Assembly: GCA_947499955.1 (NCBI GenBank)
Contig: CANMQI010000001.1
Coordinates: 248,001 to 312,000 of the forward strand
Length of the DNA: 64,000 nt
Direction of reading: 5' to 3'
Source of the DNA: an uncultured Granulosicoccus sp.
GTDB taxonomy: Bacteria; Pseudomonadota; Gammaproteobacteria; Granulosicoccales; Granulosicoccaceae
Part shown: in pieces, positions 9,444-16,051 of the stretch
Layout: each line of letters begins with the position of its first letter
Numbering within the stretch: the stretch's first letter is position 1
The notes under the pieces: generated by a model
Seen by the model: only the letters and a program-made list of their open reading frames with translations
The model's database searches: none
Told to the model about the DNA's origin: nothing
Translations under genes and position numbers: made by a program

Positions 9444-9724
9444 CCGTTCTGAGGGCCCGTTCGGCTTCAGCAAGCCAGTCGTGACCACGAGCGGCCTATG
9501 ACCGACCTCCCCATCATCTATCTCTGCGGTTCCAGCATCCGCAGCAACGTCTCATGACCGCCATCCCAGCCTTCGAATCGCGCCAAGCGAACTTGCCTGA
9601 GCGAGGCCGTTCAGGCCGGCGGAAGCCTCACTTGCAGATCGATCCACCATCAAGGTAGGTTCCTCGGAAAAGTGACGGCCAGAACACGGCGTCGTGCTTG
9701 TTACGGATATTTGATGCAGTTCGC

Positions 9725-9854
9725 TACAGTTGACGTGCAGAGCATCCGATAACAGTTGCATGTGCGCATGGTTCGCTTGCCGAGCTACTTCAGGAGAAGA
9801 CGCCACATCTCATAAGAACAAGGATTTCCGATACTTCAGGAACCTGATAATACA
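9725..9854 (+). promoter_or_regulatory. Leader and promoter region of flagellin gene 4
   Basis: TACAGTTG-N12-TCCGATAA at 9725-9752 is the best sigma-28-like promoter of the four. The leader carries CATGTGCGCATGG, hairpin TGGTTCG (9769-9775) with CGAGCTA (9781-9787), then the ACTTCAGGAGAAGACGCCAC box and ACAAGGA and TCAGGAA motifs ahead of the start. The 472-bp gap (9383-9854) is the longest of the series. Its part between the copy-3 terminator and this promoter has no gene I can support, only a short match (TGCGGTTCC) to the spacer before copy 3. Confidence 0.62.
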
Positions 9855-10676
9855 ATGGCACAAACAATCAACACGAACGTCATGTCACTGACGGCTCAGA
9901 GAAACCTCTCCAAGTCTCAGTCATCGCTGTCTACTTCCATGGAGCGATTGAGCTCCGGACTGCGGGTCAACAGCGCCAAGGATGATGCCGCCGGCCTGGC
10001 CATCGCCGAACGTATGAACACCCAGGTTCGCGGCATGAACGTCGCTATCCGCAACGCCAACGACGGTATCTCTCTGGCCCAGACTGCAGAAGGTGGTTTG
10101 CAGGAAGTGAACAACATGCTGCAACGCATGCGTGAACTGGCCGTGCAGTCCAAGAACGGAACCAACTCCGACAGCGACCGCGAGAACCTGGATGCCGAAT
10201 TCACCGCATTGAACGAAGAAATCGGACGAATCGCCGAAACGACAGTCTACAACGGACAGTCGGTTCTGGATGCATCTGCGCCGTCCGGTGTCGAAGTCGT
10301 CTTTCAGGTTGGTGCCAACAACGATAGCTCCAACACTCTGGCCATCGAATTGAAGCAGGTCGCAACCATCTCAGGTGTGGATATCCTGGATGTGTCCGGT
10401 GCCGCCAGTGCTATCGACAGCATCGATGCAATGATCGACACGGTCACCGCTTCCCGTGCCGACTTCGGTGCCATGCAAAGTCGCTTCGAGAGTGCCATCA
10501 ACAACCTTCAGGTAGGTATGGAAAACCAGGCCGCTGCACGCGGTCGTATCATCGACGCTGACTTCGCAGTGGAAACAGCCAACATGACGCGTTCGCAGAT
10601 ACTGCAACAGGCAGGTAATGCGATGGTATCGCAGGCCAACTCTGCACCACAGAGTGTTCTGCAACTTCTCGGGTAA
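9855..10676 (+). CDS. fliC: Flagellin (copy 4 of 4)
   Basis: Filament subunit of 273 aa, three residues longer than the others through a small insertion in the middle ([20 protein letters not shown]). The core continues LAIELKQVATISGVDILDVSG, clearly different from copies 2 and 3, while the D0/D1 helices are the same. It has the best promoter box and is followed by a hairpin without a T-run, so part of its transcription may continue into fliD, fliS and fliT, whose products cap and chaperone this same protein. Confidence 0.96.
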   Translation: MAQTINTNVMSLTAQRNLSKSQSSLSTSMERLSSGLRVNSAKDDAAGLAIAERMNTQVRGMNVAIRNANDGISLAQTAEGGLQEVNNMLQRMRELAVQSKNGTNSDSDRENLDAEFTALNEEIGRIAETTVYNGQSVLDASAPSGVEVVFQVGANNDSSNTLAIELKQVATISGVDILDVSGAASAIDSIDAMIDTVTASRADFGAMQSRFESAINNLQVGMENQAAARGRIIDADFAVETANMTRSQILQQAGNAMVSQANSAPQSVLQLLG

Positions 10677-10711
10677 TCGTTACCCTCGCAAGTCAGTAGC
10701 AACAAGTTCGG

Positions 10712-10733
10712 CCTCGGGAGTTTTCTCCCGAGG
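10712..10733 (+). terminator. Hairpin after flagellin 4, no U-tract (attenuator-like)
   Basis: A perfect 9-bp stem, CCTCGGGAG (10712-10720) with CTCCCGAGG (10725-10733), has a TTTT loop. It is the positional equivalent of the terminators after copies 1-3, but the bases that follow are TACTCAC instead of a T-run, and fliD starts 36 bases later. It probably stabilises the flagellin mRNA 3' end or gives partial readthrough. Confidence 0.7.
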
Positions 10734-10769
10734 TACTCACACCACTCGCCAGGAGAGGGGTAAACAGTC

Positions 10770-12077
10770 ATGATTACAGCAGCCGGGGTAGGCTCAGGAA
10801 TAGATGTCGAAAGCATCTTGTCGCAGCTCAACGAGTTGGAAAGAGCACCTGTCAACACACTGAACGAAAAGCGCGCGGCGCTTGACGTTGAGCTGAGTGC
10901 ATACGGGAAGGTCAAGAGCTCTCTGAGCTCCTTCAAGGATACAGTCACCACTCTGGGCAGTGACCAGAAGTTTGGCGCCTTTGTCGCCACCAGTAGTGAT
11001 GAGGAAGTCTTCACCGCGGTTGCCAGTGGTGGTGAGATTGCTCAGAACCTTGACATCGAAGTACTCTCCCTGGCAAGCAACCATCGACTGGCCAGTGCGG
11101 CCTACGCCTCGGCAGACGCCGCTGTCGACAATGGCACCATGCAGTTCTCCGCAGGTGACAACCAGTTCGATATCGTCATCGACAGCAGCAACAACACGTT
11201 GACAGGCCTTCGCGATGCCATCAACGACCTTGAGGACAACACCTCTGTCTCCGCCAGCATCATCAACGTCGATGGTGGCAGCCGTCTGATACTGACGGCC
11301 AAGGAAGCGGGTACGGCTGGCATCATCGATGTCACTCGGGCCGGCACCTTTCCGTTCGGAGACACCGATGGCGGATTCACCGAAGCGACGGAAGCCACCG
11401 ATGCCAGTCTGATCGTGCATGGTTTCACGGTGACCAGCTCATCCAACACCATCACGGATGCCATCGAGGGCATCACCTTGAACCTGACCGGTGTCGGCAA
11501 GGCCACAGTGAGTTCCGAGCGTGATACCACCTCACTGCGGGAATCGGTTGACGCATTCGTCACCAACTACAACGCCATGGCAACGACAATGACGGCGCTC
11601 GCCACGTCCGATCTTCAGGGTGATCAGCTGCCCCGCGGAATCGACAGCCGTATGCGTGCAGCTTTCCAGGGGAGTGTTGACCTTGGAAACGGCGACAGCA
11701 CGACTGCCCTGGAACTGGGTTTCACCTTCGACCGCTACGGTACCCTCAGTATTGACGATACTGTCTTCAATGAAGCACTCGATGCCGGTGTGAACCGCTA
11801 CGTCACGGCCTTTGCCGACGCTGACAACGGGCTTGCTTCCCGGTTCAGCGATCTGGTCGAGGAATATACCGAATCAGGCGGCGTCATTTCCATCCGAGAG
11901 GATGGCGTAGATACGCGCAAGAGCACGATCGATGATCAGATCGACCGGCTTGAATACCGGTTGGAGAAGATCAGTGCGAGAACGAGAGCGCAGTTTACCG
12001 CCATGGATCTTGCCGTCACGAATCTAAACAATACCAGCGGATACCTGGCCAGCCAGCTGACCACCTATACCTACTAA
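10770..12077 (+). CDS. fliD: Flagellar filament cap protein FliD (HAP2)
   Basis: FliD sits at the filament tip and helps exported flagellin fold into place. The 435-aa protein has the typical start ITAAGVGSGIDVESILSQL followed by a coiled N-terminal region, a variable middle rich in Thr/Ser/Asp, and a C-terminal coiled coil (STIDDQIDRLEYRLEKISARTRAQFTAMD... in two parts) ending with the usual tyrosine-rich tail. A strong AGGAGAGG ribosome site lies about 10 bases before the ATG. No clear separate promoter is visible in the 93-bp gap after flagellin 4, so transcription may come through the upstream hairpin. fliS follows after 2 bases. Confidence 0.95.
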   Translation: MITAAGVGSGIDVESILSQLNELERAPVNTLNEKRAALDVELSAYGKVKSSLSSFKDTVTTLGSDQKFGAFVATSSDEEVFTAVASGGEIAQNLDIEVLSLASNHRLASAAYASADAAVDNGTMQFSAGDNQFDIVIDSSNNTLTGLRDAINDLEDNTSVSASIINVDGGSRLILTAKEAGTAGIIDVTRAGTFPFGDTDGGFTEATEATDASLIVHGFTVTSSSNTITDAIEGITLNLTGVGKATVSSERDTTSLRESVDAFVTNYNAMATTMTALATSDLQGDQLPRGIDSRMRAAFQGSVDLGNGDSTTALELGFTFDRYGTLSIDDTVFNEALDAGVNRYVTAFADADNGLASRFSDLVEEYTESGGVISIREDGVDTRKSTIDDQIDRLEYRLEKISARTRAQFTAMDLAVTNLNNTSGYLASQLTTYTY

Positions 12078-12079
12078 AC

Positions 12080-12463
12080 ATGACACTACAAGCATATCAA
12101 TCCGTACGTCGCTCAACGCTGGTCGAGGGGGCATCCCCTCACCAGCTCATAGCGATGCTCTATGACGGTGCCCTGAGCAATATCTCCATTGCCAGAAAGC
12201 ACCTCAAGGAGGACAGAGGCTATCAGATGCATGTACATATCGACAAGAGCATAGCCATTATTCAGGAGCTGCAGGCGAGCCTCAAGGACTACGAGACCAA
12301 CGAGCTGGCAGGCAATCTGTTTGAACTCTACAGCTTCATTACTGCAACCCTGATTTCAGCCAATCAGAAGAAGGATGATGAAAGCCTGGCGACCTGCACC
12401 GGTCTTATCGAAATTCTCAAGGATGCCTGGCAGGCGATCTCTCCGGAGCAGGTAGCTGCATGA
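12080..12463 (+). CDS. fliS: Flagellin export chaperone FliS
   Basis: FliS binds the C-terminal helix of flagellin in the cytoplasm, prevents premature polymerisation and delivers it to FlhA. The 127-aa protein shows the family hallmarks: AYQSVRRSTLVEGASPHQLIAMLYDGAL near the start, then an all-helical body with LYSFITATLISANQKKD. It begins 2 bases after the fliD stop with no separate ribosome site and overlaps fliT by 4 bases, so the three genes are translationally coupled. Confidence 0.95.
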   Translation: MTLQAYQSVRRSTLVEGASPHQLIAMLYDGALSNISIARKHLKEDRGYQMHVHIDKSIAIIQELQASLKDYETNELAGNLFELYSFITATLISANQKKDDESLATCTGLIEILKDAWQAISPEQVAA

Positions 12464-12939
12464 ACCCCCGTCTGTCCATCGACCAGCTGGAGCGGCTCGA
12501 GAGCATCATGCAGTTGATGCTGGTTGAGGCCAAGGCAGAAAACTGGCCCGAATTATCCCGGCTGGACGGTGAGCGGCGGATCATACTGAATTATCCCGAG
12601 CACGCACGAGAACGGCATCCCTCGGCGCTCTCGGAACCTGCCATTTCCTCGGGTCAACGACCCTTCGCACTGACACCCACGGTGCGGGCAGCGGCTCGAC
12701 CGGACACCTCTGGATCGCTGCCGACAGACGACACTGATAGTCGGGCAAATGAACCACCTGCCGATGATGGATACCGCGCCTTGAGCAAGGAAGTCCTGGA
12801 GCTCGATTCGGCTATCAGAAAAACCATCGAAGACGCAAAGGACGCCTTGCTGAAAGAATCAAGAGGTATGCGAGCTCAGGTCAACGCCAAGAAAGGATAC
12901 GAAAAAACCAGCAACATGAATCCTTGCAGCTATAGCTGA
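12460..12939 (+). CDS. fliT: FliT-like flagellar export chaperone
   Basis: A 159-aa protein that overlaps the fliS stop (ATGA). FliT proteins bind FliD and in enterics also modulate FlhDC. The N-terminal helix (LERLESIMQLMLVEAKAENWPELSRLD, in pieces, followed by ERRIIL) and C-terminal helix (LELDSAIRKTIEDAKDALL, then a Lys-rich KKGYEKTS tail) follow the FliT pattern. Between them lies an unusual low-complexity Pro/Ser/Asp-rich linker of about 60 residues (roughly 50-108), which makes the protein longer than the usual 95-120 aa. Assignment rests on position, helical pattern and size; sequence similarity to FliT is generally weak. Confidence 0.7.
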   Translation: MNPRLSIDQLERLESIMQLMLVEAKAENWPELSRLDGERRIILNYPEHARERHPSALSEPAISSGQRPFALTPTVRAAARPDTSGSLPTDDTDSRANEPPADDGYRALSKEVLELDSAIRKTIEDAKDALLKESRGMRAQVNAKKGYEKTSNMNPCSYS

Positions 12940-12945
12940 AGCAGC

Positions 12946-12989
12946 AGCTAGCCACGCCAGGAAAAACAGCTAGCCACTCCAATAAAAAC
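12946..12989. repeat. Tandem 22-bp direct repeat
   Basis: Two adjacent 22-base copies (12946-12967 and 12968-12989) share AGCTAGCCAC and an A-rich end, with four mismatches. They lie between fliT and the small gene at 13031. The A-rich second half may act as an upstream element of that gene's leader. Confidence 0.75.
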
Positions 12990-13030
12990 AAGAACAATAA
13001 AATGCCGACCAGGCATTGCGGATCTGCATC

Positions 13031-13333
13031 ATGATGACTACAGCCTCCTCTCGAACGGCCACCGCCAACCCATCCAGCATACTGCCCGATTTTCTGGCTG
13101 GCATGCAACCGGCATTCTGCAACAAGCGAACCGGAGAAGCTCATCTGTCACAGACTGAAGATGGTTTCCCCGCACTCGAATACGGTTTTTCCGGCTTGCC
13201 GGATGACTGGGTTGTCGAGCGCGATAATGACGGCAAGGCGATAGCCCTGCACCCGGACGTCATTGCAGGCTATTGGCGAGACGCCCGATTCGTGGCATTG
13301 TCCCAGCTCAGTCAGATGCCGCTGGACGCATAG
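13031..13333 (+). CDS. Small orphan protein, unknown function
   Basis: I do not recognise this protein. From the ATG at 13031 it is 100 aa (the next codon is also ATG). It is probably soluble: no signal peptide, no membrane segment. Visible features are a Ser/Thr-rich N-terminus, a central acidic and aromatic stretch (ALEYGFSGLPDDWVVERDNDG) split by a LPDDW turn, and a helical C-terminus (VIAGYWRDARFVALSQLSQM). It lies between fliT on the same strand and the PilZ gene on the other, so a motility-related role is possible from context only. It could also be a lineage-specific gene with no flagellar function. Reading-frame quality and codon use look like those of its neighbours. Confidence 0.55.
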   Translation: MMTTASSRTATANPSSILPDFLAGMQPAFCNKRTGEAHLSQTEDGFPALEYGFSGLPDDWVVERDNDGKAIALHPDVIAGYWRDARFVALSQLSQMPLDA

Positions 13334-13370
13334 AGAAGCGGAAAAGCGCCTGCAACACAGCCAGGTAATT

Positions 13371-13390
13371 CCCTGATACTCATATCAGGG
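13371..13390. terminator. Hairpin between convergent genes
   Basis: A perfect 8-bp stem, CCCTGATA (13371-13378) with TATCAGGG (13383-13390), has loop CTCA and lies between the stop of the small + gene and the stop of the PilZ gene on the - strand. Neither side has a T-run, so termination activity is uncertain. Confidence 0.5.
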
Positions 13391-13415
13391 TCCTGCAACG
13401 CGGCCGGCTGCTCCT

Positions 13416-14033
13416 TCATTCCGAATCGTCAGAATCGTACTGGTTGCGTCTGGCCTGCAACTGCAGCAACTGCAGTTTCGCCATATGACGGATGATTGCT
13501 TCAGTGTCATCGGGATGTATCTTCGCGAATTGAGTGGATACCTTCACTGTCTGCTCACCTTCCGACACCTCTCTCTCGACAGCTTCGACTCTGAGAATCT
13601 CGGCCAGGGTCACCACCTCGGTACCACTTGTCGATAACAACATGCCCAGCTCCAGCAACTGTCCTGGCACCAGGTCAGGCAGGTTCGTACAGAAGCGCAG
13701 ACCGGATGCCGACATGTTGACCGCAGTCTCCTGCTGCATGTCACCGAACTCCATATCACTGTCATTCGACAGCCGCGCTGCCAAGTGGGCAATCTGTGTT
13801 TCCAGATGCTCCAGATAATCCGCGACTTCCGAGTCACGCTTGCGAATGCTCTGCAACTTCGGCAGGCGATCCTCGTTCTGATTGCGCAAGTGTGATCGCA
13901 GACAGGTGCGCACCCGGTAGGCATCAAAATCGGCGAAGATGCCGTCGGGGTCATCCTGGTCCACGGTCTTGACCTGCAACTTCAGCAGGTCGTCCATGCG
14001 GAATCCTTCTCTGCGGTTCTCATCCCCAGTCAT
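13416..14033 (-). CDS. PilZ-domain protein with helical insertion
   Basis: A 205-aa protein at the end of the stator gene string. The two PilZ signatures that bind cyclic di-GMP are both present but far apart: R8-E-G-F-R12 (RxxxR) at the N-terminus and N-M-S-A-S-G (NxSxxG) near residue 105. In ordinary PilZ domains they are about 20-30 residues apart. The intervening part includes a charged, heptad-like helix (about residues 45-90). The C-terminal barrel half (VSTQFAKIHPDDTEAIIRHM, then a Gln/Leu-rich tail) is typical. The start overlaps the pomB stop as TGATG, so it is co-translated with the stator. A c-di-GMP-responsive motility brake of YcgR type is a reasonable inference. Confidence 0.75.
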   Translation of the reverse strand: MTGDENRREGFRMDDLLKLQVKTVDQDDPDGIFADFDAYRVRTCLRSHLRNQNEDRLPKLQSIRKRDSEVADYLEHLETQIAHLAARLSNDSDMEFGDMQQETAVNMSASGLRFCTNLPDLVPGQLLELGMLLSTSGTEVVTLAEILRVEAVEREVSEGEQTVKVSTQFAKIHPDDTEAIIRHMAKLQLLQLQARRNQYDSDDSE

Positions 14034-14833
14034 CAGTATTCCTCCTCGGGCACACTGATATTGATTTCGATGCGACGATTTCTGGCGCGATTTTCCGGTG
14101 TGTCATTGTCTGCAACAGGCTGCGTATCGGCAAATGCACGTATCTCGATACGAGCAGGATCGATGGTTCGGACCTCGGACAGGTAGTGCACCACGGTCGC
14201 CGCCCTGGCTGCCGATAGTACCCAGTTCGACGGATAGAGCGAGGTTGAAATAGGCACATTGTCCGTATGCCCTGACACAATGATTCTGCTGTCTGCCTGC
14301 TCCCCATCGAGAAGGGTCTCCAGTTTGTCCAGCACGGGCAGGAAGCCCGATTGCATTTGTGCACTACCTGAGGGAAAGGCATCGGATTCGCGGATTCGCA
14401 GCATGACACTATCGGACAGCAATACGACCTCCACCATTTCCTCATCGATCTCCTTTTTCATCCCCTCTTCGATCTTGACCAGCAGTTCTTCGATTTCCGG
14501 AGATACGCTGGCGTTCACTCGAAGCTCATCGCGAGAATCATCCTGTGTCTGCTGCTTCATGACCGGAATGGCTGAAGGGGACGGTGTACCCGGGGAGAAC
14601 TCCTGTTTGATGACCGACGTACCTCGCGGTATCGTGTCGGCCTCGACCTTTCTCTGTACACCAAAGGCGAATTTCATCGAACCGGCTACCTGCTTGTATT
14701 TCTGGATATCCATTTCGGAAAATGACAGTAGCAGCACAAAGAAGCACATCAGCAAGGACATCAGGTCGGCAAACGTTGCCATCCAGGCCGGTGCGCCCGC
14801 TTCGCACTCTTCGCATTCATTATCGTCATCCAT
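14033..14833 (-). CDS. pomB: Sodium-type flagellar stator protein PomB
   Basis: Stator B subunit of 266 aa. After an acidic, Cys-containing N-terminus comes the single membrane helix with the ion-binding aspartate, D23 in WMATFADLMSLLMCFFVLL. The following plug and linker region (SEMDIQKYKQVAGSMKFAFGVQ) is nearly the Vibrio PomB sequence, not MotB. The C-terminal OmpA-like peptidoglycan-binding domain has SGHTDNVP and the NRARNRRIEI motif. With PomA it forms the ion channel that drives rotation. The match to PomB suggests sodium coupling, but this is inferred from similarity. The gene is 27 bases downstream of pomA. Confidence 0.9.
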   Translation of the reverse strand: MDDDNECEECEAGAPAWMATFADLMSLLMCFFVLLLSFSEMDIQKYKQVAGSMKFAFGVQRKVEADTIPRGTSVIKQEFSPGTPSPSAIPVMKQQTQDDSRDELRVNASVSPEIEELLVKIEEGMKKEIDEEMVEVVLLSDSVMLRIRESDAFPSGSAQMQSGFLPVLDKLETLLDGEQADSRIIVSGHTDNVPISTSLYPSNWVLSAARAATVVHYLSEVRTIDPARIEIRAFADTQPVADNDTPENRARNRRIEINISVPEEEY

Positions 14834-14860
14834 CGTCTGGTCAGTCCTGTCTCGTCAGCA

Positions 14861-15625
14861 TCACTTGGCCGCTGCCGCTGCTTCTCGCTTGCTCTCGGGC
14901 AGATAAGCCGTGAGAAGTTGTTGCAGAACTCGGGGATTTATCCCCTCCTGAATGCCGGAAACAGACTCCAGGACCAGTAGTTTGTTGAGACGCTCCTCGC
15001 TGCTGATCGCCTTCAGTTTGGCCGCGATGGGCAAGGCAATGGCATTGGCGATGATCGCACCATACAATGTGGTCAATAGCGCTACCGCCATGGCAGGTCC
15101 GATCGCTTTCGGGTCATCCATGTTCGACAGCATCTGTACCAGACCGATCAGGGTACCGATCATGCCCATGGCTGGCGCTGCCTCGGCAATGGACTTGAAC
15201 ATCATGACCCCGATGTTCTGACGCTGCAGTTCCAGATTGATGTCCTTCGACAGCATCTTCTGCACAACGTCGATCGAGTGCCCGTCTATGCACAGCTTGA
15301 CGCCGCTATCCAGAAAGGGGTCTTGAATATCATGTCCTTCCAACGCCAGGATGCCCTCCTTTCGAGCGACGTCGGCCAGCGTGATCGCCTCTTCAATCAG
15401 AGCTTCGGGTGCGATGGACTTGTGCATGAAGGCACGCAGTGTCACCTTGAACGAGCCCAGGAATTGTGAGAGAGAGATCTGACACAGCGTCACCATGAAG
15501 GTGCCTCCCACCACAACCACAAGACTGGGGATGTTGACGAACGTACTGACACTGCCACCCAGGAAGATCGCCGAGACGATGACAGCGAGGCCACCAAAAA
15601 GGCCTAACAGCGTTGCGATATCCAT
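14861..15625 (-). CDS. pomA: Sodium-type flagellar stator protein PomA
   Basis: Stator A subunit of 254 aa, the same length as Vibrio PomA and shorter than enteric MotA. It starts MDIATLLGLFGGLAVIVSAI, has four membrane helices (two near the N-terminus, two at about residues 145-205), a cytoplasmic loop with charged residues that engages FliG, and the conserved AAPAMGMIGTLIGLV helix that lines the ion path with the PomB aspartate. The C-terminus is rich in Ala/Lys. It sits between the DUF2802 gene and pomB on one transcript. Confidence 0.9.
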   Translation of the reverse strand: MDIATLLGLFGGLAVIVSAIFLGGSVSTFVNIPSLVVVVGGTFMVTLCQISLSQFLGSFKVTLRAFMHKSIAPEALIEEAITLADVARKEGILALEGHDIQDPFLDSGVKLCIDGHSIDVVQKMLSKDINLELQRQNIGVMMFKSIAEAAPAMGMIGTLIGLVQMLSNMDDPKAIGPAMAVALLTTLYGAIIANAIALPIAAKLKAISSEERLNKLLVLESVSGIQEGINPRVLQQLLTAYLPESKREAAAAAK

Positions 15626-15628
15626 TTA

Positions 15629-16051
15629 TCAGATGTCTCCGGACCAGGTGTGTGATGACGAATCTTCCGTCTCGGCATCAGCCAGTGATTCAGCCGGTGG
15701 TTTTCCGTGAAGTGCGTGAATCAGTGCCGCCTCGTCCGAGGACAGGCCGTGTCTCTGAACCAGCATGCTGACATCACACCCTGCCCTGGCATCCCTGATG
15801 GCGTTCTCATGACGGTCGTCTGCATTCTGGTAGATCTCGCGTTGCAGGACATCGGTCGCCAGCTGATCCACACGCTTGCGCATGTCGTCATGCAGATCAG
15901 CCACCAGATGCATACCCACCTCGATACGATCCAGCTGTTCACGCTGTGTTCTTGCCTGCCCCTGCAATTTGCTCAGTCGGGTATGGAGCAGGACGCAAAT
16001 GACGGCGACCAGCACCGTCAGACCCAGACTGGCTATCAGCAGTACGTTCAT
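15629..16051 (-). CDS. DUF2802 protein of the polar flagellar cluster
   Basis: A 140-aa protein with one N-terminal membrane helix (LLIASLGLTVLVAVICVLL), a coiled-coil segment (residues ~25-75) and a C-terminal DUF2802-type helix pair (YQNADDRHENAIRDARAGCD, then LVQRHGLSSDEAALIHALHG). Proteins of this family are found near the stator and chemotaxis genes in Pseudomonas and Vibrio flagellar clusters; their exact function is not established to my knowledge. Its start overlaps the flhF stop by 4 bases and it is 3 bases upstream of pomA, placing it firmly in the flagellar transcript. Confidence 0.8.
   Translation of the reverse strand: MNVLLIASLGLTVLVAVICVLLHTRLSKLQGQARTQREQLDRIEVGMHLVADLHDDMRKRVDQLATDVLQREIYQNADDRHENAIRDARAGCDVSMLVQRHGLSSDEAALIHALHGKPPAESLADAETEDSSSHTWSGDI

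Noticed and set aside
9552-9806. - strand frame of 84 codons in the spacer between flagellins 3 and 4
   Set aside because: Overlaps the flagellin 4 promoter and leader and has no recognisable sequence; probably chance.
12946-12989. Start of a CRISPR-like array
   Set aside because: Only two copies, directly adjacent without spacers.
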